Made by a program: the position numbers and the translations under genes. Positions 1-10,530 of a stretch of 64,000 nucleotides of DNA are shown here, in pieces (position 1 is the stretch's first letter; every line of letters begins with the position of its first letter). The stretch is from Mesocentrotus franciscanus (lineage: Eukaryota; Echinodermata; Echinoidea; Camarodonta; Strongylocentrotidae): positions 124,001 to 188,000 of the forward strand of contig CP137667.1 of NCBI GenBank assembly GCA_037976565.1. The letters are read 5' to 3'. The notes beneath the pieces were generated by a model. That model saw only the letters and a list, made by a program, of their open reading frames with translations. It had not been told where the DNA came from and did not search any database.

Positions 1-3000
1 AGTAGTTGATTCTGGCCATGCTGTTGTTGATCCCGGTGGAGGCTGAGTAGTTGTTCCTGGTGGAGCTGTTGTTGTTTCAGGAGGTTGAGTAGTTGATCCC
101 GGTGGAGCAGTTGTTGGTTCAGGAGGTTGAGTAGTTGTTTCTGGCCACGCTGTTGTTGATTCTCCTGGAGGTAGAGTAGTTGTTTCTGGCCATGCTGTTG
201 TTGAGACTACTGGAGGTTGAGTAGTTGATTCTGGCCATGCTGATGTTGATCCCGGTGGAGGCTGAGTAGTTGATCCGGTGGAGAAGTTGTTGTTTCAGGA
301 GGTTGAGTAGTTGTTCCCGGTGGAGCAGTTGTTGTTTCAGGAGGTTGAGTAGTTGATCCCGGTGGAGAAGTTGTTGTTTCAGGAGGTTGAGTAGTTGTTT
401 CTGGCCATGCTGTTGTTGAGCCTACTGGAGGTTCAGTAGTTGATTCTGGCCATGCTGTTGTTGATCCCGGTGGAGGCTGAGTAGTTGTTCCTGGTGGAGC
501 TGTTGTTGTTTCAGGAGGTTGAGTAGTTGATCCCGGTGGAGCAGTTGTTGGTTCAGGAGGTTGAGTAGTTGTTTCTGGCCACGCTGTTGTTGATTCTCCT
601 GGAGGTAGAGTAGTTGTTTCTGGCCATGCTGTTGAGACTACTGGAGGTTCAGTAGTTGTTCCTGGCAGTGCTGTTGTTGTTTCAGGAGGTTCAGTAGTTG
701 ATCCAGGTGGAGCAGTTGTTGTTTCAGGAGGTTGAGTAGTTGTTCCCGGTGGAGCAGTTGTTGTTTCAGGAGGTTGAGTAGTTGATCCCGGTGGAGAAGT
801 TGTTGTTTCAGGAGGTTGAGTAGTTGTTTCTGGCCATGCTGTTGTTGAGCCTACTGGAGGTTCAGTAGTTGATTCTGGCCATGCTGTTGTTGATCCCGGT
901 GGAGGCTGAGTAGTTGTTCCTGGTGGAGCTGTTGTTGTTTCAGGAGGTTGAGTAGTTGATCCCGGTGGAGAAGTTGTTGTTTCAGGAGGTTGAGTAGTTG
1001 TTCCTGGTGGAGCTGTTGTTGTTTCAGGAGGTTGAGTAGTTGTTTCTGGCCACGCTGTTGTTGATTCTCCTGGAGGTAGAGTAGTTGTTCCCGGTGGAGC
1101 AGTTGATGTTTCAGGAGGTTGAGTAGTTGATCCCGGTGGAGCAGTTGTTGTTTCAGGAGGTTGAGTAGTTGTTCCTGGTGGTGCTGTTGTCGTTTCAGGA
1201 GGTTCAGTAGTTGATACAGGTGGAGCAGTTGTTGTTTCAGGAGGTTGAGTAGTTGATCCTGGTGAAGCAGTTGTTGTTTCAGGAGGTTGAGTAGTTGTTC
1301 CGGGGAGCAGTCGTTGTTTCAGGAGGTTGAGTAGTTGATCCCGGTGGAGAAGTTGTTGTTTCAGGAGGTTGAGTAGTTGTTTCTGGCCATGCTGTTGTTG
1401 AGCCTACTGGAGGTTCAGTAGTTGATTCTGGCCATGTTGTTGTTGATCCCGGTGGAGGCTGAGTAGTTGTTCCTGGTGGAGCTGTTGTTGTTTCAGGAGG
1501 TTGAGTAGTTGTTCCTGGTGGAGCAGTTGTTGTTTCGGAGGTTGAGTAGTTGTTTCTGGCCACGCTGTTGTTGATTCTCCTGGAGGTAGAGTAGTTGTTT
1601 CTGGCCATGCTGTTGTTGAGACTACTGGAGGTTGAGTAGTTGATTCTGGCCATGCTGATGTTGATCCCGGTGGAGGCTGAGTAGTTGTTCCTGGTGGAGC
1701 TGTTGTTGTTTCAGGAGGTTGAGTAGTTGTTCCTGGCGGTGCTGTTGTCGTTTCAGGGGGTTCAGTAGTTGTCCCTGGTGGAGCTGTTGTTGTTTCAGGA
1801 GGTTGAGTAGTTGTTCCTGGTGGAGCAGTTGTTGTTTCAGGAGGTTGAGTAGTTGTTCCTGGTGGAGAAGTTGTTGTTTCAGGAGGTTGAGTAGTTGTTT
1901 CTGGCCACGCTGTTGTTGATTCTCCTGGAGGTAGAGTAGTTGTTTCTAGCCATGCTGTTGTTGAGACTACTGGAGGTTCAGTAGTTGATTCTGGCCATGC
2001 TGATGTTGATCCCAGTGGAGGCTGAGTAGTTGTTCCCGGTGGAGCAGTAGTTGTTTCAGGAGGTTGAGTAGTTGATCCCGGTGGAGAAGTTGTTGTTTGA
2101 GGAGGTTGAGTAGTTGTTTCTGGCCATGCTGTTGTTGAGCCTACTGGAGGTTCAGTAGTTGTTCCTGGCAGTGCTGTTGTCGTTTCAGGAGGTTCAGTAG
2201 TTGATACAGGTGGAGCAGTTGTTGTTTCAGGAGGTTGAGTAGTTGTTCCCGGTGGAGCAGTTGTTGTTTCAGGAGGTTGAGTAGTTGATCCCGGTGGAGA
2301 AGTTGTTGTTTCAGGAGGTTGAGTAGTTGTTCCTGGTGGTGCTGTTGTCGTTTCAGGAGGTTCAGTAGTTGATACAGGTGGAGCAGTTGTTGTTTCAGGA
2401 GGTTGAGTAGTTGATCCTGGTGAAGCAGTTGTTGTTTCAGGAGGTTGAGTAGTTGTTCCCGGCGGAGCAGTTGTTGTTTCAGGAGGTTGAGTAGTTGATC
2501 CCGGTGGAGAAGTTGTTGTTTCAGGAGGTTGAGTAGTTGTTTCTGGCCATGCTGTTGTTGAGCCTACTGGAGGTTCAGTAGTTGATTCTGGCCATGTTGT
2601 TGTTGATCCCGGTGGAGGCTGAGTAGTTGTTCCTGGTGGAGCTGTTGTTGTTTCAGGAGGTTGAGTAGTTGATCCCGGTGGAGCAGTTGTTGGTTCAGGA
2701 GGTTGAGTAGTTGTTTCTGGCCACGCTGTTGTTGATTCTCCTGGAGGTAGAGTAGTTGTTTCTGGCCATGCTGTTGTTGAGACTACTGGAGGTTGAGTAG
2801 TTGATTCTGGCCATGCTGATGTTGATCCCGGTGGAGGCTGAGTAGTTGATCCCGGTGGAGAAGTTGTTGTTTCAGGAGGTTGAGTAGTTGTTCCCGGTGG
2901 AGCAGTTGTTGTTTCAGGAGGTTGAGTAGTTGATCCCGGTGGAGAAGTTGTTGTTTCAGGAGGTTGAGTAGTTGTTTCTGGCCATGCTGTTGTTGAGCCT

Positions 3001-4060
3001 ACTGGAGGTTCAGTAGTTGATTCTGGCCATGCTGTTGTTGATTCCGGTGGAGGCTGAGTAGTTGTTCCTGGTGGAGCTGTTGTTGTTTCAGGAGGTTCAG
3101 TAGTTGATCCCGGTGGAGCAGTTGGTGGTTCAGGAGGTTGAGTAGTTGTTTCTGGCCACGCTGTTGTTGATTCTCCTGGAGGTAGAGTAGTTGTTTCTGG
3201 CCATGCTGTTGAGACTACTGGAGGTTCAGTAGTTGTTCCTGGCAGTGCTGTTGTCGTTTCAGGAGGTTCAGTAGTTGATACAGGTGGAGCAGTTGTTGTT
3301 TCAGGAGGTTGAGTAGTTGTTCCCGGTGGAGCAGTTGTTGTTTCAGGAGGTTGAGTAGTTGATCCCGGTGGAGAAGTTGTTGTTTCAGGAGGTTGAGTAG
3401 TTGTTTCTGACCATGCTGTTGTTGAACCTACTGGAGGTTCAGTAGTTGATTCTGGCCATGCTGTTGTTGATCCCGGTGGAGGCTGAGTAGTTGTTCCTGG
3501 TGGAGCTGTTGTTGTTTCAGGAGGTTCAGTAGTTGATCCCGGTGGAGAAGTTGTTGTTTCAGGAGGTTGAGTAGTTGTTCCTGGTGGAGAAGTTGTTGTT
3601 TCAGGAGGTTGAGTAGTTGTTTCTGGCCACGCTGTTGTTGATTCTCCTGGAGGTAGAGTAGTTGTTTCTGGCCATGCTGTTGTTGAGACTACTGGAGGTT
3701 GAGTAGTTGATTCTGGCCATGCTGTTGTTGATCCCGGTGGAGGCTGAGTAGTTGATCCCGGTGGAGAAGTTGTTGTTTCAGGAGGTTGAGTAGTTGATCC
3801 CGGTGGAGAAGTTGTTGTTTGAGGAGGTTGAGTAGTTGTTTCTGGCCATGCTGTTGTTGAGCCTACTGGAGGTTCAGTAGTTGATTCTGGCCATGCTGTT
3901 GTTGATCCCGGTGGAGGCTGAGTAGTTGTTCCTGGTGGAGCTGTTGTTGTTTCAGGAGGTTCAGTAGTTGATCCCGGTGGAGAAGTTGTTGTTTCAGGAG
4001 GTTGAGTAGTTGTTCCTTGTGGAGCAGTTGTTGTTTCCGGAGGTTGAGTAGTTGATACTG
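1..4060 (-). repeat. 42/45-bp tandem repeat array with 435-bp higher-order unit
   Basis: Every 42 or 45 bases the plus strand shows GTAGTTG at the unit start. Ten-unit blocks of about 435 bp recur with the same order of unit types, for example 2-435 (one base short) and 2578-3012. It is the DNA behind the PTS domain. Confidence 0.9.
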
Positions 4061-4081
4061 GAGGCGCTGTTGTTGTTATTC
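1..4081 (-). CDS. Exon 18: giant Thr/Pro (PTS) mucin repeat exon, partial
   Basis: After acceptor CACCTTCAG the phase set by exon 17 gives RITTTAPPVSTTQPPETTT, and the frame then stays open to about 1537. The protein is built of 14-residue units (like TTTAPPGTTTQPPE) and 15-residue units (like STTEPPVGSTTAWPE). Dense Thr next to Pro is typical of heavily O-glycosylated mucin domains. No Cys or CysD module occurs in the 1.36 thousand codons seen. Unit spacing shows three frame-breaking deletions: 1 base near 1536, 2 bases near 1300 and 1 base near 273. The first would give a TAG at 1404-1406. The exon continues past base 1. Confidence 0.9.
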
Positions 4082-4795
4082 CTGAAGGTGGAGTATTATA
4101 AAGTGAAATTAGGGTGATATTTTAAAAAATGACACTCAAGATTTAAACCTTTTCACATGCTTTAATTTTATTAGGTATTTTAATTGTAAGAGGATTTTAT
4201 AATTATTTCTTAATGAAGAGCAAGGATAGCAGTTATGATATCCTAGCTACAAGAATCAGGTTGTGGGACAGTTCACTTCGGTCTTAATAGCTAATAAATT
4301 TGGTTAGGACTTTCGGCAGCAGGTCTCCTGTTACAAGAGGTTCCGAATGTCACAAGATTGTACCATACAGGGGAAGAGGGAGAGAGAAAGAGAGACTTGG
4401 GGAAAATGAGACAGGGATAGACCCTTGTCAATAAAGAAACTATCAAAACACTTAGAGTCGTTTGAAATGAATAGTGTAACAATCCATAGTTAATTATTTA
4501 CTGATATTCTATTTCAACCAAAAGAAATGCAAGAAGGTTTGGGAATCAAATTAATAATAAAAAACAATTAAAAAAAGTTGCCAGTCTTGGCATGAGAGAT
4601 GTTAATAAAAATCACAAAATTTCCCGAAATATATTAATTTTGTGAAATTTTAATGTAAATCACAAATCTAATCGAAATATAAGGAATTTGCCCAAGCTTC
4701 ACACAGTGAATTTTCTCGTGAACCTTGATACGAACCACAAATTATGCGTATGATCTAAAGAAAGTACAACAATCTCTTCATAGTTTGATGCTTAC
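4082..4795. other. Intron 17, no other feature seen
   Basis: AT-rich sequence between the PTS exon and exon 17. No repeat or second gene recognised. Confidence 0.6.
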
Positions 4796-5070
4796 TTGTA
4801 GTGTAAGGAGTAGTTGTCGGCGTGGCTGTTGTAACCCATGTTGGGATGGTGGAGATGGAAGGGGTTGTGATTGTTGGAACTGTTGGGGGACCTGTCGGAT
4901 GACAGGTGTCCAAACATTGGTCTTCGTGGTAGAACTCTCCACTTGGGCAGCTACACCCTCGAAACAAGTGTGTGGGCAGTTTCCTTGCTCGTCCCAATCG
5001 TTCTGATGACTGCAGGTGTCACAGAGTGGGATACAAGGAGTGTATTCTCTGCAACCATCACATTGCATAG
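4796..5070 (-). CDS. Exon 17: D3 TIL domain and start of Thr/Pro linker, with a 1-bp frameshift
   Basis: Acceptor TGCTTGTAG, donor GTAAGC, phase 1 to phase 1. The first part reads MQCDGCREYTPCIPLCDTC and CPHTCFEG; the second part, in another frame, reads GCSCPSGEFYHEDQCLDTCH followed by Thr/Pro-rich TVPTITTPSISTIPTW. One base is missing in a G run at about 4955-4959. The exon is 275 nt, while phases need 276. The domain ends directly in the mucin linker with no E module. Confidence 0.85.
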
Positions 5071-6130
5071 CTACAAGCAAAGATAAATCATTCAAAAGAG
5101 TAGTGGGGGAATGATATGTGGGGAAAATGAGAGAATAATCCGGCAGAGATGTGATAAAGGTATGATGAACCATATAATGCAATACAGCCACAAAATGGGG
5201 GTGTGACATAAATGAGAAAGAGATAAAGAACACAACCCATCTAAATAGTGCTAAAATGATAATAACTATAGTCAGACAGAGAGTGGTATTCCAGGTAGAT
5301 ATTGATGCAGTGGAGCGGTGGAGCGGAAAGTTCGAAGCGAAATAAGCTTGCAAGTGAGCAAGATAAACAAAACCACACCCAGATGCATTAAAGAAATTGT
5401 CTCAAAAGTGGGAGAACAACTCAGTTAGAAATTGAGATGACAAATGTAGGTAAGAAGCTTGGGAATAACCTAATATCAAAGCGAGTGAAAAGTCATGCTA
5501 GATGTGAGGAAACCAACTAATCCAAAAGTAGTAGAATAGTCAAAAATATTCCAGGTAGATAGCGTTAATTATGTACCAGCTAAATTTAGTAGAGAAAATA
5601 ATCCAATTCTACGCATTTAACAAATATTTTGTAACACATTTGACATTTATGGTAGGATGATCTACGAATTTTTGTTTAGTACATGGAGCAAGATATTCTT
5701 CATGTTTGAATAATTGATGCCCCTGATAACGATGCAATCAATTCAATTCGAATTCATTGGTCATGCCAAAAAATAAAAATCCTTCTCTGGCTGTTTATAT
5801 ATAAAATGTCAAATTACATCTAGAATCACAAAGAATAACACATTACAAATATATGAATATCATATGAAGGATGTTAACACAGTCATTATGTGTTTTTGAC
5901 AAAGGAAATATGAAAATGAAAACACACCATAGTTGGAGACGACACAGCCCAGTAGAATACATGAATAGGAAAACTGTGTAGCCAACACTTAGAAACAGAG
6001 AGAAGCAGATACTAAGATAGGATATTGGAGAAAACAGAAACAGTGTAATGGTAGTAAGAGAAAGCTGATGACAGTAAGAATTGAACAATGTAGAACTAAG
6101 AGTGGAAATAGAAAGTAAAACCATACTTAC
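5071..6130. other. Intron 16, no other feature seen
   Basis: About 1.06 kb without recognisable coding or repeat structure. Confidence 0.6.
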
Positions 6131-6389
6131 GACATAGATCGTTGGTTCGCCACTTGATTGGAACACCATGAGCGGTACACTCCTTGGCATAAGCCGAGAT
6201 GGCCGAACACAGGCACTCACAGTCTCCACCAGAGTCACAGGCACAAGAATCGTAGACGCATTTTGAATAGTACGGCAGGTAACTGACCTGGCTGAAACAT
6301 GGCTTGAAGACATCAGATTTAATCACGCTGCATTGACGCATGGCCCAAGCACGGCGAGATGGGTTTCGCAGGCACGGAAAAATGGGTTC
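6131..6389 (-). CDS. Exon 16: D3 C8 domain in one exon
   Basis: 259 nt, phase 0 to phase 1, donor GTAAGTAT. It reads EEPIFPCLRNPSRRAWAMRQ, CFSQVSYLPYYSKCVYDSC and ECLCSAISAYAKECTAHGV...KWR, a full C8. Unlike D1 and D2, where C8 is split by an intron after the VDP-side Cys, here it is uninterrupted. The acceptor (CCAGAG, with GAA first) is chosen because only it keeps the phase of exon 15; an AG two bases earlier would shift the frame. Confidence 0.82.
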
Positions 6390-6640
6390 CTCTGGCAGGG
6401 GGCAGTAATTGTGAACCTATATTTTGCGTAATAAAAATGGCCAGACATCGATAGATACAGCAGAAAAGGAGTTGAGTATAAAGTAATTGATAAAAAGGAG
6501 TATGATGGAGATACTTATATGTGCCACACGTAAGCAGACTGTACACTTAAAAAATATAGAAATTTTAAACAAATGGTAAATATCTGAATGAGGCTCCAGG
6601 ACTAATAAGGAAAGTACCTACTCAACTGGTAGATGACATC

Positions 6641-6828
6641 GGCGCCCCTAAAGTGTTAGTGAAGTCGTTGACGAATATCTTAAGGGTTAACAATGTCAAG
6701 CGATAGCATAGACATGTGGGTATATATGGACAGATACTAATATTATGTACCCACATGACTGCGCTATAACTTGACATCGTTAACCCTAAAGAAATCGTCG
6801 ACGACTTCACCGCACTGAGGCGAGCGCC
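6641..6828. mobile_element. Foldback / MITE-like hairpin
   Basis: Left arm 6641-6720 and right arm 6748-6828 are imperfect reverse complements, starting GGCGCCCCTA and ending GGCGAGCGCC. Shared blocks include GTGAAGTCGT, GGGTTAAC, ATGTCAAG and CATGTGGGTA. The loop is about 27 bp. Likely a small non-autonomous DNA element in the intron. Confidence 0.75.
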
Positions 6829-7004
6829 AATCATTTCGGCTTATAGTTCACATGTGAGTCGAGTTAATGGTGTTTGAAATTCTCGGTGCTGTGCCATACT
6901 GGGGTTAAATGACATTGGTACATTTGAGTCGTTTTGTTAATCTTTAGAGCAGATGTTATAAGGCTTGTAAGACATATGCTCCTGCGAGAACTGCTCCGCG
7001 GTCA

Positions 7005-7170
7005 ATATCCTACACTAACCAAACCCCCCAACTTTGACCCTATATATCCAAAACTACACCTAACCCTAAACTCTAATCGCAACCCTAACCCTATCCCTAT
7101 ACTTTGATCAAATACATCCTCTAGCAAATGTCGCCGGAGCAAATGCCGGATCACCGTTAGATACTGGTGA
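7005..7170. repeat. CCCTAA-containing dispersed repeat, copy 1
   Basis: Contains ACCCTAACCCTATCCCTA and, about 60 bp later, GCCGGAGCAAATGCCGGATC. Two other copies (8045-8205, 42640-42815) keep the order CCCTAA tract, then (G/C)CGGAGCAA(A/G)(C/T)G. Confidence 0.6.
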
Positions 7171-7255
7171 GTATTATTGTGATTTGTCATTTGGGGCAGC
7201 ATGGTAATTTCGGACGACTAAATTACTAATCTAATAATCTACTAATCTGTTTTAC

Positions 7256-7363
7256 CTTCCAGCTGTCACCGAAATCCAGGGCTGAGGTTTCTGGCAGACC
7301 ACCAGCAGGAGACATGAAGTCATCGTTGATCAGGTCGTTATAGTTACCACAAAGACCTCCAAC
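7256..7363 (-). CDS. Exon 15: end of D3 VWD domain
   Basis: 108 nt (36 codons), phase 0 to phase 0, acceptor TTTTTCTTAG, donor GTAAAAC. It encodes VGGLCGNYNDLINDDFMSP and ends ALDFGDSWK, the GLCGN...NDDF...G.SWK signature. The first Cys of CGLC is Gly. Confidence 0.92.
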
Positions 7364-7673
7364 CTAAGAAAAATATCATAGTGAAAATGTTCTCTAAAAA
7401 GGATCGCTCCTCGCCATGCTCACATCTTCGACATTTGCGGCTATTTTACGGATGGATGGCAATTATGAATAAGGCTGTAGTTATCAGTCAGTCTGAAGGT
7501 GAGTCACTATTTGCTAAACCGAGGATGGTATCGACTGATTGGACTAATGGCCATACATAAGTGAACATGAACTGTTTAGTTTTGTTTATCTGCATTTGTT
7601 CGATTTCTATGTCAAAAAATTGTAACATATTTACTACAATAATGACAATTTCAAACGAAAACATGTTGTTTAC

Positions 7674-7858
7674 CTTTTCTTTATAATCAGGCTTTAATTT
7701 GACCTGGATCCACGTACCACCATTCCATATAAGAACGACTCCGATGGTTGTTTGGACATGTACATAGTTTCCAACTTGAGTCACCAGGAATGAGCCGGCT
7801 GAAGGCGGAACCGGTTTGCCCCGGACAAGATGCAGTTTTTCTTGGCTGCTTCCACGTC
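7674..7858 (-). CDS. Exon 14: middle of D3 VWD domain
   Basis: 185 nt, phase 1 to phase 0, acceptor TTTTTAATCAG, donor GTAAAC. In the phase set by exon 13 it reads without interruption as GRGSSQEKLHLVRGKPV... to TIGVVLIWNGGTWIQVKLKP. The V.V.W.GG..I.V.L pattern is the usual VWD beta-sheet core. Confidence 0.9.
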
Positions 7859-8044
7859 CTGATTAAAAAGAAGACGACAGAGAGTTTGCAATGGAAAAAA
7901 TTCGGGAGCAATGTTACATTGTAAAAGGAAAAGCATTTTTTCTAATAAGTTATCTGGGTTGCATGTTATAGTAGTCGACGACGAATGGATTAAGCTCACT
8001 TGAAACTGATTGTATGACACATGCCTGGCAACAATTCTAACTTC

Positions 8045-8205
8045 AACCATGTATCAAACACAATAGCGACCCTAAATCATAACCCTACACATAACCTAAA
8101 ACTTAATTGCAATCTTAACCCTAGCCCTGTTTCTTTTACAGAATTAAGCCCAGAACAATAACATTGTCGCTGGAGCAAGCGTCAGAGCTCCCGATAGATT
8201 TGTAC
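8045..8205. repeat. CCCTAA-containing dispersed repeat, copy 2
   Basis: Diverged copy of the 7005-7170 repeat, with CCCTAA-like tracts followed by GTCGCTGGAGCAAGCGTCAG. Confidence 0.5.
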
Positions 8206-8358
8206 CAAAAGACTGAGGTCTATTAGGAGGTAAAGTACTTGATTTGTCCAGCCAGACAGAATGTTAGGATTGATAAGGATTTTGAAATCTTTCTCTATGG
8301 CATCCGATTCCTGTCATAGGGGTATGGTAAAGGTATAAAACCAGTAGATAAGACTTAC

Positions 8359-8559
8359 CAATGGTGAAAGTTACAGCCTTCGTACAGGTTATTCCAGTGT
8401 TTCCACACGGAATATTGGAAGCGATAATGCGGAAGAACGGATTTGCGGAGGCCTCGTCCACGCTATCAGTCACCAATACATAGTCACAATCCCCTTCGAA
8501 GTCAAAAACTTTACCATCAAACGAGCTAAAATGAGGGTCCCCCCATGTCGTACAAGCAC
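8359..8559 (-). CDS. Exon 13: start of D3 VWD domain
   Basis: 201 nt, phase 1 to phase 1, acceptor TTGTTTCTAG, donor GTAAGTC. It encodes [20 protein letters not shown] then [11 protein letters not shown] and [10 protein letters not shown]. The WGDPH..FDG..FDF.G.C.Y motif is the diagnostic VWD start; this is D3. Confidence 0.93.
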
Positions 8560-8805
8560 CTAGAAACAAGAATTGATAGAGAGGTGTCGTAGTGGAGTTG
8601 CTTAAACTCATGACTGCAGATGCGAAGGTCATGGGTATGAGCCTGTATTATCATTTTGTATCAATATCATTATCATTATCTTCATCATCCGTTATCTGTA
8701 TTCATTTTGAACTACTCATGTAACCGAAACAAATTTCCAGTGATGATTTACGAATTGATGAAGAAGAATGTATTCAAGTTGAATTGAATGGACTATTCAA
8801 CTTAC

Positions 8806-8852
8806 CGTAGCAAAGGTATTCTTCACAGTCCCACCGGTTATTGGTACAAGTG
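8806..8852 (-). CDS. Exon 12: E' module
   Basis: 47-nt exon, acceptor TATCTAACAG, donor GTAAGTTG. In phase with neighbours it reads CTCTNNRWDCEEYLCYG, the C.C....W.C.....C signature, and completes D'. Same length and phase as exon 5. Confidence 0.85.
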
Positions 8853-8974
8853 CTGTTAGATAAAGACACATAAAAGAAATAAAAGAATGACAGTGGACCG
8901 AGAATTATGTTCATAAAGAACAATTATGATGTGGACTATGTATCCCTAAACTAACTATGACCTACAAGATATCT

Positions 8975-9250
8975 CACCATGAACGACAGTCATCGCTCTG
9001 GATGGTGTGTCTGTCAAGGTAACTAACTATAACCTTCGCAGTAACGTACCATGAATGACAATCGATTGTCTGGATGATGTGTCTCTCAGAGTAACTAACT
9101 ATAACGTTTAGAATTGGTCATCATGAATGACAATTGTCTGTTTTAATGGTGTGTCCCTCAGGGTAACTAATTATAACCGTCAAAGTAGCTTACCATGAAT
9201 GGCAGCCATCTGTCTGGATGGTGTGTCCCTCAGGGTAACTTTGACCTCCA
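8975..9250. repeat. 72-bp tandem repeat, about 4 units, containing exon 3' end and splice donor
   Basis: Units starting at 8975, 9047, 9119 and 9191 are spaced exactly 72 bp. Each holds a version of CCATGAATGNCA...TGGNTGGTGTGTC...AAGGTAACT. The unit at 9191 carries the real 3' end of exon 11 and its GT donor; the other three are degenerate copies of exon end plus donor plus intron start lying downstream in the intron. Confidence 0.9.
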
Positions 9251-9481
9251 TGATGACAAGGGCAGCTAGAGGGTGCAATGCAGCTCGTTCCATTCCACAC
9301 CGTGTCCAGGTTACACACACACCTTCCACTGCATGTCATGGTCGGGCAATCTTCAAAATTGTGCATGTTGGTGCAGGTTATGTCACACAGACTAGCGCAA
9401 GGTTCATACTCCTGGTTAGTGGAACACATATCACTTGGGCAGTCTACACCCTCGCAAACCCAGGCTCCAGATAAACATTGG
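9194..9481 (-). CDS. Exon 11: D2 E module plus D' TIL' domain
   Basis: 288 nt, phase 2 to phase 2, acceptor ACCATGCAG, donor GTAAGC. It begins CQCLSGAWVCEGVDCPSDMC (E module) and runs straight into a second TIL: EYEPCASLCDITC, CSGRCVCNLDTVWNGTSC, SCPCHHGGQSYPEG. A TIL that follows D2 without its own VWD-C8 is the D' assembly of VWF and mucins. Its 3' end and splice donor lie in the last unit of a 72-bp tandem repeat. Confidence 0.9.
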
Positions 9482-9726
9482 CTGCATGGTATACATGATG
9501 TTTAATTCAAGGCATTTATATAAAATATAATCTTACATACATCATAAATATGCTACTCCACAATTTGTTCTTGTTATGGGGGTTACCATCCCATGGTATT
9601 TGGCTTACATACATCAATAGTCTTTCAAACCAATATTTTGACGTGGTACCTAGCTATCCATAACATCAGGGAAAACCTGGACAATGAGTTCTTATTTCCG
9701 GTCAAGAAAAAGTCGGGGAATTACAA

Positions 9727-9749
9727 CCCCAAAAAAAAAAAAAAAAAAA

Positions 9750-9800
<51 letters not shown>
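9727..9800. repeat. Poly(A) and (AAT)n microsatellite
   Basis: A run of about 20 A followed by about 15 AAT triplets, in the intron between exons 10 and 11 (9482-10277), which is otherwise featureless. Confidence 0.9.
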
Positions 9801-9807
<7 letters not shown>

Positions 9808-10277
9808 AAAATAAAAAATCACTCAATTACTCAAATCGGGGAAATACCTTGGAATCTCAATGGCCCCAAAGAAAGTAGTCAGCTTCCGTGATGAATAATA
9901 GAATACTAAAAATTCCAGGTTGCTGTGAAGTTTATGACCGCTTTAACTGGACTATAAAACAAATCATTACGAGAAAATAACATCCTGGGACAGGATGTAA
10001 ATTCCCATGTGCTACTGACGTGTGTAAAACTAAAAGGCAGCTAAATATGTACAACCTTGTATGGAACTTCTGTGACATTGCAGAGGGGCGAGCAAAGGCA
10101 CTACTAGTTAATCAATGAGTCCTCAACTTGAAGTTCATTTCAGATGTTTAGACTGAAGTTGGAAAATCAAGGATGGAACATCAAAATTCAAAGCCAAATA
10201 CTTTCAATGGGATTGAAGGACTTTCATCAGTGAATTGAAGAAAAAAAAATCGAAAGAGTTGTCAACAATTTACTGAC

Positions 10278-10530
10278 CATTCACCACATCCCTTTTCAAT
10301 TGTCTCAAAGTTGGTGTAAAACTCTCCTGTATCTGGATCAACGCAACTGCAGTGCTCACGAGTTACACATTCACCCTGCGGATCAAGGATGTAATCATTT
10401 GGGCACGCACATCCTTCAACACAGGTCTCGGTGGTCACGGTGCAGACTGCATCCAATGAGAGCGCGCTGCACGTCGTGTCACACATGGGGTGACATGGTT
10501 GGTATACCAGTCCATCCTCACAGCTCATCC
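10278..10530 (-). CDS. Exon 10: D2 TIL domain
   Basis: 253 nt, phase 1 to phase 2, acceptor ACTTCTGCAG, donor GTCAGT. It encodes MSCEDGLVYQPCHPMCDTTC, CVEGCACPNDYILDPQGEC and HCSCVDPDTGEFY, a complete TIL domain. It is an intact exon of the size predicted for the frameshifted exon 4. Confidence 0.92.

Noticed and set aside
1719..1919. Cys/Ser-rich 66-codon plus-strand frame in the mucin array
   Set aside because: It is the antisense shadow of the Thr/Pro repeat; no start context or independent support.
6622..6834. 70-codon minus-strand frame
   Set aside because: Lies entirely in the hairpin element and has no domain.
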